Below, in pieces: positions 26,399 through 35,824 of a stretch of DNA of 64,000 bases. The notes under the pieces are model-generated. The model saw only the letters and a program-made list of their open reading frames with translations. It was not told the DNA's origin and did no database searches. Source of the DNA: AP-15 sp963738185. Its GTDB lineage: Bacteria; Pseudomonadota; Alphaproteobacteria; ATCC43930; CGMCC-115725. How positions within the stretch are numbered: the stretch's first letter is position 1; the number at the start of each line of letters is the position of its first letter. The stretch spans positions 1,674,001-1,738,000 of the forward strand of contig CAVTVA010000003.1 of NCBI GenBank assembly GCA_963738185.1, written 5' to 3'. The translations under genes were made by a program, and so were the position numbers.

Positions 26399-26739
26399 TC
26401 TCCAACCGTTCCTGCTTGCCCCAGCGGCGCGCTCCCCTTTGCGGCGCGGCGCCATGCTAGGTTTTTCGGTGGCAGTGGTCGAGCGGAATTGCCCCGGGCG
26501 ATGGATTTTGACATGCCGACAGCGACCGAATGATTGCCGGTCGCGAGCTTGCCGTTGTGGCCGCCAGCCGTTGCGACCCTGTTGCGACCGCCCCGATGCG
26601 CCCTGGTTTTGCCGATCGGAGCTGGTTTCGTGGAGGGCCGCCATCGGCTGCGGCGGGCGGCAGGAGCGCATTGACGGGGTGCCGCGACGGGATCAGCCTC
26701 GCACCCGGCCCGGCAGCCTTGGCGCGATCAGGAGGGAGA
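26399..26739. other. Divergent promoter region
   Basis: About 340 nt between the minus-strand dedA gene and the plus-strand maoC gene. An open frame from 26530 runs into maoC but lacks a ribosome site and has no family-like sequence before the maoC ATG, so I treat it as non-coding. No hairpin or repeat stands out. Confidence 0.55.
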
Positions 26740-27213
26740 ATGGCGGGGTTATTTTTCGAGGAGTTCGAAGAGGGCCAGGTCTTCGAGCATGCGGCCAGCC
26801 GCACCGTCACCGAGATGGACAACGTGCTGTTCAGCACCTTGACGATGAACCCGCAGCCGCTGCATCTCGACGAGGAATTCGCCAAGACGACCGAGTTCGG
26901 CCAGCGCCTCGTCAACAGCCTGTTCACGCTCGGCCTGGTGATCGGCCTCAGCGTCGGCGAGACGACGCTCGGCACCACGATCGCCAATCTGGGAATGACC
27001 GACGTTCGCTTTCCCAAGCCGGTGTTTCACGGCGACACCCTGCGGGCGCGCACGATCGTGCGCTCGAAGCGCCGCAGCCGGTCGCGGCCCGACGCCGGCA
27101 TCGTCGAGTTCGAGCACCAGGGCATCAACCAGCGCGGCGAGACCGTCGCGCTCTGCCGCCGCAGCGGGCTGATGAAATGCCGGCCGGCGACGGCGGACAA
27201 GGCGGAGGGGTGA
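26740..27213 (+). CDS. MaoC-family dehydratase
   Basis: Hot-dog-fold enoyl-CoA-type hydratase of 157 aa. The sequence FEEFEEGQVFEHAASRTVTEMDN at the N-terminus, then STLTMNPQPLHLDEEFA with the catalytic Asn/Asp-His region, and TTIANLGMTDVRFPKPVFHGDTL fit the mesaconyl-CoA/MaoC group. AGGAGGGAGA lies just before the ATG. The stop is directly followed by the CitE-like lyase ATG, so the two are co-translated; the pairing suggests addition of water to a C4-C5 unsaturated dicarboxyl-CoA and cleavage of the product. Confidence 0.9.
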   Translation: MAGLFFEEFEEGQVFEHAASRTVTEMDNVLFSTLTMNPQPLHLDEEFAKTTEFGQRLVNSLFTLGLVIGLSVGETTLGTTIANLGMTDVRFPKPVFHGDTLRARTIVRSKRRSRSRPDAGIVEFEHQGINQRGETVALCRRSGLMKCRPATADKAEG

Positions 27214-28078
27214 ATGCGCTCGTTCCTGTTTGTCCCGGCCGACAGCGAGCGCAAGCTGGCCCGCGGGCCCGAATCGGGGGCCGATGCGCTGATCCTCGAT
27301 CTTGAAGACTCGGTGGTGCCCGCCAATCGGCCTGTGGCGCGGAGCCGCACGCGCGCCTTTCTCGAGACCACCGGCGCGGCCGGCTTTCGCCGCTGGGTGC
27401 GGATCAATCCATTGGCGAGCAGTGCCGCGCTCGACGATTTGGCCGCGACCGTGCCCGGGAAGCCCGACGGCATTTTGCTGCCGAAATGCGTGCCGGACGA
27501 TCTGCGCACGCTCGACCATTATCTCGCAGCGTTCGAGACCGCCGCCGCAATTGCCGCGCGGGGCGATCCGGGTGATCGCGATCGCGACCGAGACCCCGGC
27601 GGCGATGTTCGCGCTCGGCAACTATGCCGGGGTGTCGCCGCGGCTTCTCGGCATCACCTGGGGGGCCGAGGATCTGGCGGCGTGCATCGGCGGCCATAAC
27701 CGCCGCGCCGACGGGGCCTATGACGACATCTATCGCCTCGCGCGCTCACTGTGCCTCTTGGCCGCCGCCACCGCCGGGGTCATGCCGATCGACACGATCT
27801 ACACCGATTTCCGGGACGAGGCCGGGCTCGCCGCCGAATCCGCCGCCGCGCGCCGCTCCGGCTTCACCGCCAAGATGGCGATCCACCCGGCGCAGATCCC
27901 GGTCATCAACCGGGCGTTCACGGCCGGCGAGGACGAGCTCGCCTGGGCGCGCAGGGTCGTGGCGCTGTTCGCCGAAAACCCGGACGCCGGCACCATTGCG
28001 CTCGACGGCAAGATGATCGACCGCCCGCACCTGACCCTGGCCCGCCGGCTCTTGGGCCTCGAACCAAGCCGCCGCTGA
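27214..28078 (+). CDS. CitE-like CoA ester lyase, frameshifted in this sequence
   Basis: Two frames join to give about 287 aa of a HpcH/HpaI aldolase-type lyase (malyl-CoA/citramalyl-CoA lyase group). Frame one has MRSFLFVPADSERKLARGP, ILDLEDSVVPANR and RWVRINPLAS; after about 27556 the +1 frame continues with RVIAIATETPAAMFALGNYAG, LGITWGAEDLAACIGG and MAIHPAQIPVINRAFT. Metal-binding Glu and Asp residues are present across the join. Removing one G from the GGGG at about 27560 restores the frame. Either a sequencing error or a young pseudogene. Confidence 0.85.
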
Positions 28079-28260
28079 GGAGCGCGATCCTTTTAAGGGA
28101 AAGCGCTCCGCTCCTCGCCTCCCCCGGGCTCGGCCGACCAAGTCCGGGCAAGGGCGAAGATGGAAGCCGATTCAATTTCAACGGACCAGGCTTTTAGTAC
28201 TCAGATGCATTCGGATGATGCAGAGCGGCGTTTCCCTCATCGTCTTCCCGGCGAAAGAGC

Positions 28261-28432
28261 GTGTGAAGAAATCCCAAAATATTCGTCATTCCGGGGCGGG
28301 TGCGCAGCCCGCGAGCCCGGAACCCATGAACACCGGACGGCACATCTATTGGAAATGCGGTGTTCTTGGGTTCCGGGCTCGGCCCTTCGGACCGCCCCGG
28401 AATGACTTTTTCAGAGAGAACGATTTCTTCAC
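28261..28432. repeat. CGTCATTCCGGGG-class palindromic element with outer inverted repeat
   Basis: CGTCATTCCGGGGCGG (from 28284) pairs with CCGCCCCGGAATGAC (to 28405), with GAGCCCGGAACCCA/TGGGTTCCGGGCTC nested inside. Outside these are arms GTGTGAAGAAATC (28261-28273) and GATTTCTTCAC (28422-28432). The outer-arm arrangement parallels that at 16301-16451 although the cores differ. Confidence 0.82.
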
Positions 28433-28524
28433 AAGCGCGAAAGCCGGGACCCATTTCTGGCACAGGCGCCGGCGTTCGCCGGTGTGATGAGATTTCGGCA
28501 TTTCCGGTCATGGGCGGCTGCATC

Positions 28525-28616
28525 GAGATTGCTTCGTCGCTCCGCTCCTCGCAATGACAAGGCCTTTGAAGTGTCATTGCGACCCGCGCGCCAGACCCGC
28601 GGGGAAGCAATCTCGC
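28525..28616. repeat. GTCATTGCGAG-class element, arms reversed
   Basis: Here the two halves are in the opposite order from the other copies: GAGATTGCTTCG...CTCGCAATGAC (28525-28558) comes first, and GTCATTGCGAC...GAAGCAATCTCG (28572-28613) second. It therefore looks like the junction of two adjacent elements. Confidence 0.75.
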
Positions 28617-28656
28617 GGGGGGCACCGCGGATACACCAAGTGCCGGGATCGTACAG

Positions 28657-31015
28657 TTAGGCGCTGCCGATCCCGCGCGCTTTGCTGATCGCCGCCATCA
28701 CGCGCTGCGGGGTGATCGGGGTTTCGTTGACTTCGGCGCCCGAATCGCCGATCGCGGCGAGCGCGTCGCGCACGGCGTTGGCGATCGCCGCGGGCGGGGC
28801 GACCGCACCCCCCTCGCCCATCCCCTTCATGCCGTATTCGGTGGCGGTGGCGGGGGTGTGCAGATGGCCGATCTTGATCGCCGGCATTTCCGCGGCGCCG
28901 GGCAGCAGGTAGTCGGCGAGAGTGCCGGCGAGCGGTTGGCCCTGCGCGTCATACGGGATCTCTTCGTAGAGGGCGGTGCCGATCCCCTGCACGACGCCGC
29001 CGCGGATCTGGCCTTCGACAATCATCGGGTTGACCATCGTGCCGCAATCCTCGGCGACCGCGAAATCGAGCAATTCGATAAACCCGGTCTCGGGGTCGAC
29101 CGCAACAACGGCGCCATGCGTCGCGTAGGAAAAGACGCCGGTGCCGACCGACGGCTCGTAGGTCGCGGTCGCGTCGAGCAATGGATCGACCCCCGGAGGC
29201 AGCCCGTCCATCCTCAAATGCGCGACGTTGGCGATCTCGGCGATCGTGACCGAGCCTTGCGGCCCGCGCACCATGCCATCCGCGCAATGCACCGCGGCGA
29301 CATCGCATTGTAAGAGATGCGCGCCGATCCGGGCGAGCTTGTCGCGCAGCATCCGGCTCGCGCGCGCGACGGCACCGCCGGACATGACCATGCTGCGCGA
29401 GGCGAAGGTGCCAAAGCCGAAGGCGGTGCTCTCGGTGTCGCCGTGGCGCACCGAAATCCGGGCCGGGTCGATGCCGAGCTCGTGGTGGGCGATCTGCGTC
29501 AGGGTGGTTTCGAGACCCTGGCCGTGCGATTGGATGCCCACCATCAGCACCACCGAACCATCGGGCAGGATGCGCGCGGTGCAGCTCTCAAAGCCCGGCA
29601 CGATCGAGGCGCCGCGGCTGACGAACTCGGCGGCCCCGTGCGCGGTCTGCTCGGCGAACGAGGCCAAGCCGATGCCGATCAGCCTACCGTCCGGCTCGCC
29701 CCGCTGCTGGCGCGCGCGGATCGCCGGCATGTCGAGCAATTCGGCGCAGAGCCGCACACTCTGCGGATAGTCGCCATTGTCAAAGCGCATGCCGCCCACC
29801 GTGGTGAACGGCATTTCTTCGGGACGCACCATGTTCAGCGCCCGCACCTCGACCGGGTCGCGGCCGACCGCGCGGGCGACCTCGTCGATGGTCCGCTCGA
29901 TCGCAAAGCATGCGCCCGGCCGGCCGACGCCGCGAAACGGGCCGAGCGGCGCCTTGTTGGTGGCGGCGGTCATCGCGCGCGCCCGGTAATTTGGGATCGA
30001 ATACGGCCCGGGCAGGTTGCGCGCCGCCATCGAGGCCTCGTTGTAGGGCCCCTGCGGCCACAGCCCATAGGCGCCGGCATCGACCACGATCTCGGCATCG
30101 ATGCCGAGGATGCGGCCTTGGCTAGTCGGCATAGGCGGCGATCTTGTAGTGATGGTCGCGGGTATGCGCCGCGGTTAATAGATGCTCGCCGCGGTCCTCG
30201 ACCCAGCGCACCGGGTGGTCGAGCTCGAGCGCCAGTGCCGCGAGGATGATCTCCTCCGGATAGAGCCGCGCCTTCGGGCCAAACCCGCCGCCGACATCGG
30301 GGGCGACGACGCGCAGCCGGCGCAATTCGAGGCCGAGAAACTCGCCCAACGCGACGCGCACGGTGTGCGGCGTCTGGGTCGAGGCATAGACCACGATTTC
30401 ATCGAGCCGATGGTCGCGGCAGGCGAGGACGGCGCGACCCTCGAGCGGCGCCCCCGACTGCCGGTGCATGCGGTATTCGCGGCGCACCGTGACCTCGGCC
30501 GCGCGCGCGGCGGCCTCGATGTCGCCGCCCTCGAACACCCGCTCGCTGTAGAGGTTGTCGCCCCAGCTCTCATGCACCAGATGGCGGCTGCCGCGCAGCT
30601 CGCTGCGTGCGTCGACGACCGCGTCGAGCACCTCGAAATCGACCGTGACGGCGGCGGCGAGGTCCTCGGCCTCGGCGCGGCTGGGGGCGATACAGGCGGC
30701 GATCGCCTCGCCGACATAGCGTGCCTTGTCGGTGGCGAGCGGCGTCCACGACGGCGACTTCGCCCCCGCAGCTTGCGTCGCGATGCGGATCGGCCGGATG
30801 CGCGGCAGGTCGGCCGCGGTGAACACCCGGCCGGCGGCATCGGGCGGCTTTAGGATCGAGCGGATGCGCGCGTGCGCGTGGGGGCTGCGGACAAAGGCGA
30901 CCTCCAACGTGCCCGGCAATTTGATGTCCGAGACGAACTCGCCGCGGCCGTGCAGGTGGCGTTCATCCTCGCGGCGCAGCAGCGAGGCGCCCACGCCCCA
31001 GGCGTCATTCGGCAT
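28657..31015 (-). CDS. Xanthine dehydrogenase/CoxL-family molybdopterin subunit, frameshifted
   Basis: The large, Mo-binding subunit of an aldehyde/xanthine-type hydroxylase. Two frames join near 30126 to about 785 aa, the normal length. The N-terminal part holds the Ald_Xan_dh domain (LLRREDERHLHGRGEFVSD, YVGEAIAACIA) and APDVGGGFGPKARLYPEE; after the shift come PLGPFRGVGRPGACFAIER, GSHGQGLETT-like QSHGQGLETTLTQIA and GMKGMGEGGAVAPPAAIANAV with the conserved Glu at the Mo site. The loop reads PFRGVGRP, not AYRCSFR, so it is not a form I CO dehydrogenase. One extra base in GACTAGCC breaks the frame. Substrate unknown. Confidence 0.88.
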
Positions 31016-31490
31016 CGGGTTGCCCCCCGGCCAGCGCTGCGGCGGCCTCGGCGATTGCGGCGACGATATTGGTGTAGCCGGTGCAGCGGCAGATGTTGCC
31101 GGCGAGACCGGCGCGGATCGCGCGCTCGGAATGGGCCTGCCCGCGAAGGATCAGGTCGCGCGCGGCGATCAGCATCGCCGGCGTGCAAAAGCCGCATTGC
31201 AGCGCATGGCCCCGGTGAAAGCTGTCGCGCAGCGTCGCCATCGCCGGGTCGCCGGCAAAGCCTTCGATGGTCCGGACCGCGCGCTCGTCGCAGCCGACCG
31301 CCAGCATCAGGCAGGCGCGCGCCGGCTCGCCATCGACCAGGACCGTGCAGGCGCCGCACACGCCGTGCTCGCAACCGAGATGGGTCCCCGTCAGGTTGCG
31401 CCGCTCGCGCAGGTAATCGGCGAGCGACAGCCGGGGCGGCACCTCGTCGGCAATCGCAGCGCCATTGAGCTGGAGCCGGATCGCGGTCAT
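31005..31490 (-). CDS. 2Fe-2S subunit of molybdenum hydroxylase (CoxS-like)
   Basis: A 161-aa electron-transfer subunit. The plant-type ferredoxin site is CEHGVCGACTVLVDGEPARAC (about 40-60) and the second [2Fe-2S] site is CGFCTPAM with CRCTGY (about 100-140). It passes electrons from the molybdenum centre to the FAD subunit. It overlaps the FAD gene by 4 nt (ATGA) upstream and the large-subunit gene by 11 nt downstream, the classic M-S-L arrangement. Confidence 0.95.
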   Translation of the reverse strand: MTAIRLQLNGAAIADEVPPRLSLADYLRERRNLTGTHLGCEHGVCGACTVLVDGEPARACLMLAVGCDERAVRTIEGFAGDPAMATLRDSFHRGHALQCGFCTPAMLIAARDLILRGQAHSERAIRAGLAGNICRCTGYTNIVAAIAEAAAALAGGQPDAE

Positions 31491-32320
31491 GCCGTTGCCT
31501 CTTCTATGGCCCGCATCGCCGCCACCGCGTGCAGGTTGCGCTGAAAATCGTTGAAATGCCGGTCGGCGGCCTGGTCGAGGTCGGCGCCGATCGCGCCCTT
31601 CAGCGCATCGCGGTCGCGCGCACCTTCGGCGACGCGACGCGACGCCTCGGCCAAGACCAGCGGCGGGCCATTGACCGCGCCGAGCACCACCCGGCAATGG
31701 CCGCGCGCCCGGTCGGCGACGGCTACGGCGAGCGCGTTGGCGAATTCGCCGGATTTACGGGCGAGCTTGACATAGCCCCAACGCGCATCGGCCGACAGCC
31801 TGGGGATGCGCACGCTCTCGACGATCTCGTCGTCGGCCAGCTGGGTTGCGTAAATCCCGGTCGCGAAGCCGTTGCAGTCGAGCACCCGCCGGCCGTTCGC
31901 GCCCTGCACGGTCGCCCGGGCGTCGAGTGCCGCGAGCACGGCCGGCCATTCCGCCGCCGGGTCGGCGAGCGCCAGGCTGCCGCCGATCGTGCCGCGGTTG
32001 CGGACCGCGCGATAGGCGAGGCCCGCCGCCACGCGCGGCATCAGCCCGCGCGACGGGTCGGGCGCCCGCCCATCCTCGATCGCGGCATGGGTGACGCCGG
32101 CGCCGAGGGTCGCCGCGCCATCATCCTCGCTCGCCGCCGCCAGCTCCGGCAGCCGCGCGATGTCGATCAGCAGCTCGGGCGAGGCCAACCGAAGATTCAT
32201 CATCGCCAGCAACGATTGGCCGCCGGCGATGACCCGCGCCTCGCCCCCGCTATTGGCCAGCAGACCGACTGCTTCGCTCAGGCTTTGCGGCCGCAGATAC
32301 TCGAAGGCCGGGGCTTTCAT
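31487..32320 (-). CDS. FAD-binding subunit of molybdenum hydroxylase (CoxM-like)
   Basis: A 277-aa FAD subunit: FEYLRPQSLSEAVGLLA at the N-terminus, the flavin-binding VIAGGQSLLAMMNLRLA and RNRGTIGGSLALADPAAEWPAV motifs, and a CO_deh_flav_C domain (about 170-270, KSGEFANALAVAVA). First gene of the operon; its upstream region is shared with the divergent marR gene. Confidence 0.93.
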   Translation of the reverse strand: MKAPAFEYLRPQSLSEAVGLLANSGGEARVIAGGQSLLAMMNLRLASPELLIDIARLPELAAASEDDGAATLGAGVTHAAIEDGRAPDPSRGLMPRVAAGLAYRAVRNRGTIGGSLALADPAAEWPAVLAALDARATVQGANGRRVLDCNGFATGIYATQLADDEIVESVRIPRLSADARWGYVKLARKSGEFANALAVAVADRARGHCRVVLGAVNGPPLVLAEASRRVAEGARDRDALKGAIGADLDQAADRHFNDFQRNLHAVAAMRAIEEATA

Positions 32321-32503
32321 CGTCGGCCGCCTTTATTTGGGAGAGTTCGCCGCACGCGGGGGCGGGGTCGCTTCGAACAGAGGAACTGCACCACCCGCGG
32401 CCGCCGCTGTCAATCGCCGAGCATGTCTGGCATGCGCGCTTGGTGAGACGGTTGCGCCAAGCGCGCCTATAATCGCCGATGCGGCTGTTGGTTGGGTGTC
32501 GCC

Positions 32504-32984
32504 ATGATCCACGAAATCCCGAGCCGTACTTTGGGCTTTGTCCTGAACGATGTGGCTCGGCTGCTGCGCAAGCACTTCGAGCAGCGGGCGCGCGCCGCAT
32601 CGCTCGGGCTAACCCGGGCGCAGGCGGCGGTGCTCGCCAATCTCGCCCGCCAGGAAGGGATCAACCAGGTCAGCCTGGCGCAGATTCTTCGAGCTCGAGC
32701 CGATCACCCTCGCCCGGCTGCTCGACCGGCTGCAGGCGGCCGGGCTGATCGTGCGCCGCGCCGACCCGAAAGACCGCCGCGCCCATCTGCTCTATCTGAC
32801 CGAGGCCGCCTATCCGCTGCTCGACCGCATCTTTGCGCTCGCCACCGAGGTGCGCGAAGACGCGCTCGCCGGCATCCCCGAGCCCGATCGCAGCCGGCTG
32901 CTCGATATGCTGATCGAGATGAAGGCGAACCTGATCGAGGAAGCCGTCGACAGCGACACCGCCGCCGCACCCGCCGATCCCTGA
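32504..32984 (+). CDS. MarR-family regulator, frameshifted in this sequence
   Basis: Two frames join to about 159 aa. Frame one: RTLGFVLNDVARLLRKHFEQRA and LTRAQAAVLANLARQEGINQ (helices 1-2). After CAGATTCTTCGAG (about 32688) the +1 frame continues ELEPITLARLLDRLQAAGLI (recognition helix), VRRADPKDRRAHLLYLTE (wing) and a dimerisation helix. One T too many at 32688-32689 explains the break. Such regulators respond to aromatic or stress signals; the divergent molybdenum hydroxylase operon is a natural target, but that is inference. Confidence 0.85.
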
Positions 32985-33063
32985 CTTGCGAAGGTCGTTT
33001 CGGGGCTTGTGGGCGGCGCCGGCCGGGCTCATCTTCGCGGGGAACAGCGAGGAGGATCGGACC

Positions 33064-33942
33064 ATGGCAGCGGCAGCGGCACCCCAGACCCGCGAACCGG
33101 TGAAGCGCGAATCCGGGTTCAAGGCCAACCCCGACTACAAGATCACCTTCGAGCCTTCGCCGCGCCGGGTGCGCGTCAAGTTCAACGGCGAAACCATCGC
33201 CGACAGCACCAACGCCCACCTGTTGTTCGAGACCCGCCACCTGCCGGTCTATTATTTTCCGCGGGGCGACGTGCGCATGGAGCTGATGACGCCGACCGAC
33301 CACCACACCTTCTGCCCGTATAAGGGGACGGCGTCCTACTGGACCCTCAAGGTCGGCGACCGGGCCGCGGAAAACGCCATGTGGGGCTATCCCGACCCGT
33401 TCGACGAGGTGGCGGCGATCGGCGATTTTGTCGCGTTCTACTGGGACCGGGTCGATCATTGGTACGAGGAGGATGAGGAGATCTTCGTCCACCCGCGCGA
33501 CCCTTATAAGCGGATCGACGTCATCCAATCCTCGCGCCCGGTGCAGATCATCCTCGGCGGCGAAATCGTAGCCGACACGAGCCGTGCGCGCTTCCTGTTC
33601 GAGACCCGGTTGCCGACGCGCTATTACATCCCGCCCGAGGATGTGCGCATGGACCTCCTTGTCCCGAGCGACAAGGCCACGGCCTGCCCCTACAAGGGCC
33701 GGGCGCGCTACTATTCGGTCAAGATCGGCGATCAGCTCTACCCGGATCTGGTGTGGAGCTATCCCGAGCCGATCCCGGAATGCCCAAAGATCAAGGGGTA
33801 TTTGTGCTTTTTCAATGAGCATGTCGATGAGATCCGGGTCGACGGCAAGGCGGTGCCGCGGCCGGTCACCCCATGGTCGAAGGACTGGAAGGACAAGGCC
33901 GCGACCGTCCCCGACTCGCGCGGCCCGGTGGCCCGGCCATAA
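33064..33942 (+). CDS. Tandem DUF427 domain protein
   Basis: A 292-aa soluble protein with two copies of DUF427. Copy one (about 25-135): RVRVKFNGETIADSTNAHLL, HLPVYYFPRGDVRMELM, HTFCPYKGTASYW, then WGYPDPFDEVAAIGDFVAFYW. Copy two (about 160-275): PVQIILGGEIVADTSRARFL, LPTRYYIPPEDVRMDLLV, TACPYKGRARYYSV, WSYPEPIPECPKIKGYLCFFN. The repeated C-P-Y-K-G suggests a shared binding pocket. Function of the family is unknown. The ATG follows GAGGAGGATCGG; it starts 79 nt after marR. Confidence 0.88.
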   Translation: MAAAAAPQTREPVKRESGFKANPDYKITFEPSPRRVRVKFNGETIADSTNAHLLFETRHLPVYYFPRGDVRMELMTPTDHHTFCPYKGTASYWTLKVGDRAAENAMWGYPDPFDEVAAIGDFVAFYWDRVDHWYEEDEEIFVHPRDPYKRIDVIQSSRPVQIILGGEIVADTSRARFLFETRLPTRYYIPPEDVRMDLLVPSDKATACPYKGRARYYSVKIGDQLYPDLVWSYPEPIPECPKIKGYLCFFNEHVDEIRVDGKAVPRPVTPWSKDWKDKAATVPDSRGPVARP

Positions 33943-34064
33943 GGGCCGGGGCTGGCGATCCGGCTGCCAGCCGCATGCGGAATGTCCGCCTAAGGCGACG
34001 AGCTCGGCCTTGCGGGCTCCGCGATGGAGAAGCTTCGTGGAGCACGATCACGAGTCATCACGAA

Positions 34065-34350
34065 GTGGTCGTCCGGTCGACCTGCGAGACGCATGCAGCC
34101 GAGCTGCGGCCGGCGGGGATCCGGCATCTGTCGCTGTTCGGCTCGACTGCTCGCGGCGAGGCCGGGGCGGAGAGCGACGTCGATCTTGCCGTGGAGTTGG
34201 ACCGGGAGGCTCACATCGGCCTCTTTGGCCTCGATGGCATCGGAAGCCGCATTAGCGAAATCCTCGGCCGCAAGGTCGATCTGATCCCCGAACCGATGGA
34301 AAAACGGCGCTTGCAGGAAAATATTGACCGGGACGGCGCGTGCCTTCTAA
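34065..34350 (+). pseudogene. MNT-type nucleotidyltransferase (MntA-like antitoxin) remnant
   Basis: From a GTG at 34065 the frame encodes HAAELRPAGIRHLSLFGSTARGEAG and then ESDVDLAVELD, the GSxxRG...SDxDL signature of minimal nucleotidyltransferases, followed by GRKVDLIPEPMEKRRLQENIDRD. The expected family ending R-A-F-stop is found in the +1 frame (TAA at 34348-34350), so a one-base shift near 34335 is likely; otherwise the frame stays open to 34523. Family members of this type neutralise HEPN toxins, and a HEPN-like gene overlaps the end. Confidence 0.6.
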
Positions 34351-34724
34351 GCACGATCCGGCTGACTGCCTGGCAGATATCCTCGACAACATCGCGCGCA
34401 TCGAAGTGTACGTATTTTCTGCCGGGGATGAGCCGCGACGATTTCGCGGAACGATGGACGAACCTGCGATGCAGTAGAGCGATGCTCGGAGCGCATCTGC
34501 GAGGCTGCATTCAGGCTCGGTGATCTCGCGGCAGAATTGATGCCCAATCAGCCTTCGGCGCGATATTCGCGGAATGGGCAATGGTTTCGCCACGCCTACG
34601 ATCGGGTCAATCTCGAAATGGTCTGGGACACGGATCACTACCGACCTGCCCGAGCCTGAAGAACGGTGCGGAACGCGCGCTGGCCGGGTTGCGTGCCGGG
34701 CAGCCCAATCACGGAGCGAGACGC
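34340..34724 (+). pseudogene. HEPN-domain (HepT-like toxin) gene with repeated +1 shifts
   Basis: Pieces of a single DUF86/HEPN protein appear in successive frames: VPSKHDPADCLADILDNIARIEVYV (34340-), GMSRDDFAE, then DGRTCDAVERCSERICEAAF, RLGDLAAELMPNQP and FRHAYDRVNLEMVWDT (34453-34635), then ITTDLPEP, then NGAERALAGLRAG. The R-H-A-Y-D part matches the R-x4-6-H/RHxYxxV catalytic and AMP-accepting motif. At least four single-base insertions separate the pieces. As given it cannot make toxin; the pair with the MNT gene would be a type VII toxin-antitoxin module. Confidence 0.6.
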
Positions 34725-34770
34725 ATGAGGCCTGGAGAAGAGAACGCCGTCGACCTTTGCATAAAGCGGT

Positions 34771-35553
34771 TCAGCAGCCGTAGCGGCGCTGGCGCTCCTG
34801 GAACGAGCGGATCGCGCGCAGGAAATCGATTTTGCGAAAGGCCGGCCACAACACGTCGGTGAAATAGAATTCGCTGTGCACGCTTTGCCACATCAGAAAG
34901 CCGGACAGGCGGACCTCGCCTGAGGTGCGGATGATCAGGTCGGGGTCGGGCAGGCCGGCGGTGTAGAGGTGGCTGGCGATGGCCTCGGGGGTGATCCGCT
35001 CGATCGCCTCGGCCAGGGTCGTCTGCTTGGCCGCGAGGCAGCCGAGAAAGGCGCGCACCGCGTCGGCGATCTCCTGGCGACCGCCATAGGCGACCGCGAT
35101 GTTCAGCTCGATCCCGTCATAGCCCGCGGTGGCCTGCTCGGTCGCCCGGATCGCGGCGAGCACAGGCTCCGGCAGCAATTCGAGACAGCCGATCGCGCGC
35201 ACCCGGACCCGCCGGCGGTGGATCGCCGGGTCGCTGGCGAGCGCCGTCAGCTTGGCTTCGACCGAAGCGAGGATGCCCGAGACCTCGGCTTCCGGCCGGC
35301 GAAAATTCTCGGTCGAAAACACCCATAGGGTCACGGTCGGGATCGCCAGCTCGGCACACCATTCGAGCACCTCGTCGAGCTTGTCGGCGCCGAGATCATA
35401 GATCGCCCGCGGCTCGATCAGGCCGAGCGAGCGGCCGTGGCGGCGGTTGCCGTCGAGGATGATGCCGATGTGCCGCGGTCGCGGCCGTCGGCGCAAGCCG
35501 CGGGCCAGCCGGCGCGCATACAGGAAATAGAGGAGCCGGGATATCGGCCGCAC
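34771..35553 (-). CDS. Cis-prenyltransferase (UppS-like)
   Basis: A 260-aa enzyme that would condense isopentenyl diphosphate on allylic diphosphates at the cytoplasmic membrane. HIGIILDGNRRHGRSLGL carries the catalytic Asp; later blocks are TLWVFSTENFRRP, ELNIAVAYGGRQEI and the diphosphate-binding RTSGEVRLSGFLMWQ with HSEFYFTDVLWPAF. The motif reads DGNRRHG, not the usual DGNGRWA, and the gene stands away from the frr-uppS-cdsA cluster, so it may be a second, short-chain cis-prenyltransferase. The 3' end abuts the HEPN remnant. Confidence 0.88.
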   Translation of the reverse strand: MRPISRLLYFLYARRLARGLRRRPRPRHIGIILDGNRRHGRSLGLIEPRAIYDLGADKLDEVLEWCAELAIPTVTLWVFSTENFRRPEAEVSGILASVEAKLTALASDPAIHRRRVRVRAIGCLELLPEPVLAAIRATEQATAGYDGIELNIAVAYGGRQEIADAVRAFLGCLAAKQTTLAEAIERITPEAIASHLYTAGLPDPDLIIRTSGEVRLSGFLMWQSVHSEFYFTDVLWPAFRKIDFLRAIRSFQERQRRYGC

Positions 35554-35824
35554 CAGAAGCTTCCCCCCGCGGGGGCGATCACGGACGCGTGTGCCGCCGC
35601 CACTGCCGGCTGTTGGATTGGCGTAAATTACGGCGAGCTTATGACCAGCCGGTTAACGTTATATTGCGCGCGGCAATTACGGACGGCGCGGGTGCATCGG
35701 GGCCAACGGCGATGGCTCGGGTTGGCGGCGGCGAGCCTTGCGGTCGCGCGGCGCGTTAACTTAAAATCGTCAAGGTTGGGCCGGGGGCCGAGCATGGCGT
35801 GGGGCCAACCGGGGGAAAACATTG

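Larger units (their letters stand above)
28079..28656. other. Repeat-filled intergenic region
   Basis: This 578-nt stretch separates convergent citE and coxL-like genes and holds two palindromic elements of different classes (28261-28432 and 28525-28616). Open frames across it are made only of repeat sequence. No gene is supported. Confidence 0.7.

Noticed and set aside
28160..28625. Short open frames in the 28.1-28.6 kb gap
   Set aside because: They translate only palindromic repeat sequence and have no ribosome sites.
28657..31015. True (form I) CO dehydrogenase
   Set aside because: The active-site loop lacks the AYRCSFR signature; it reads PFRGVGRP.
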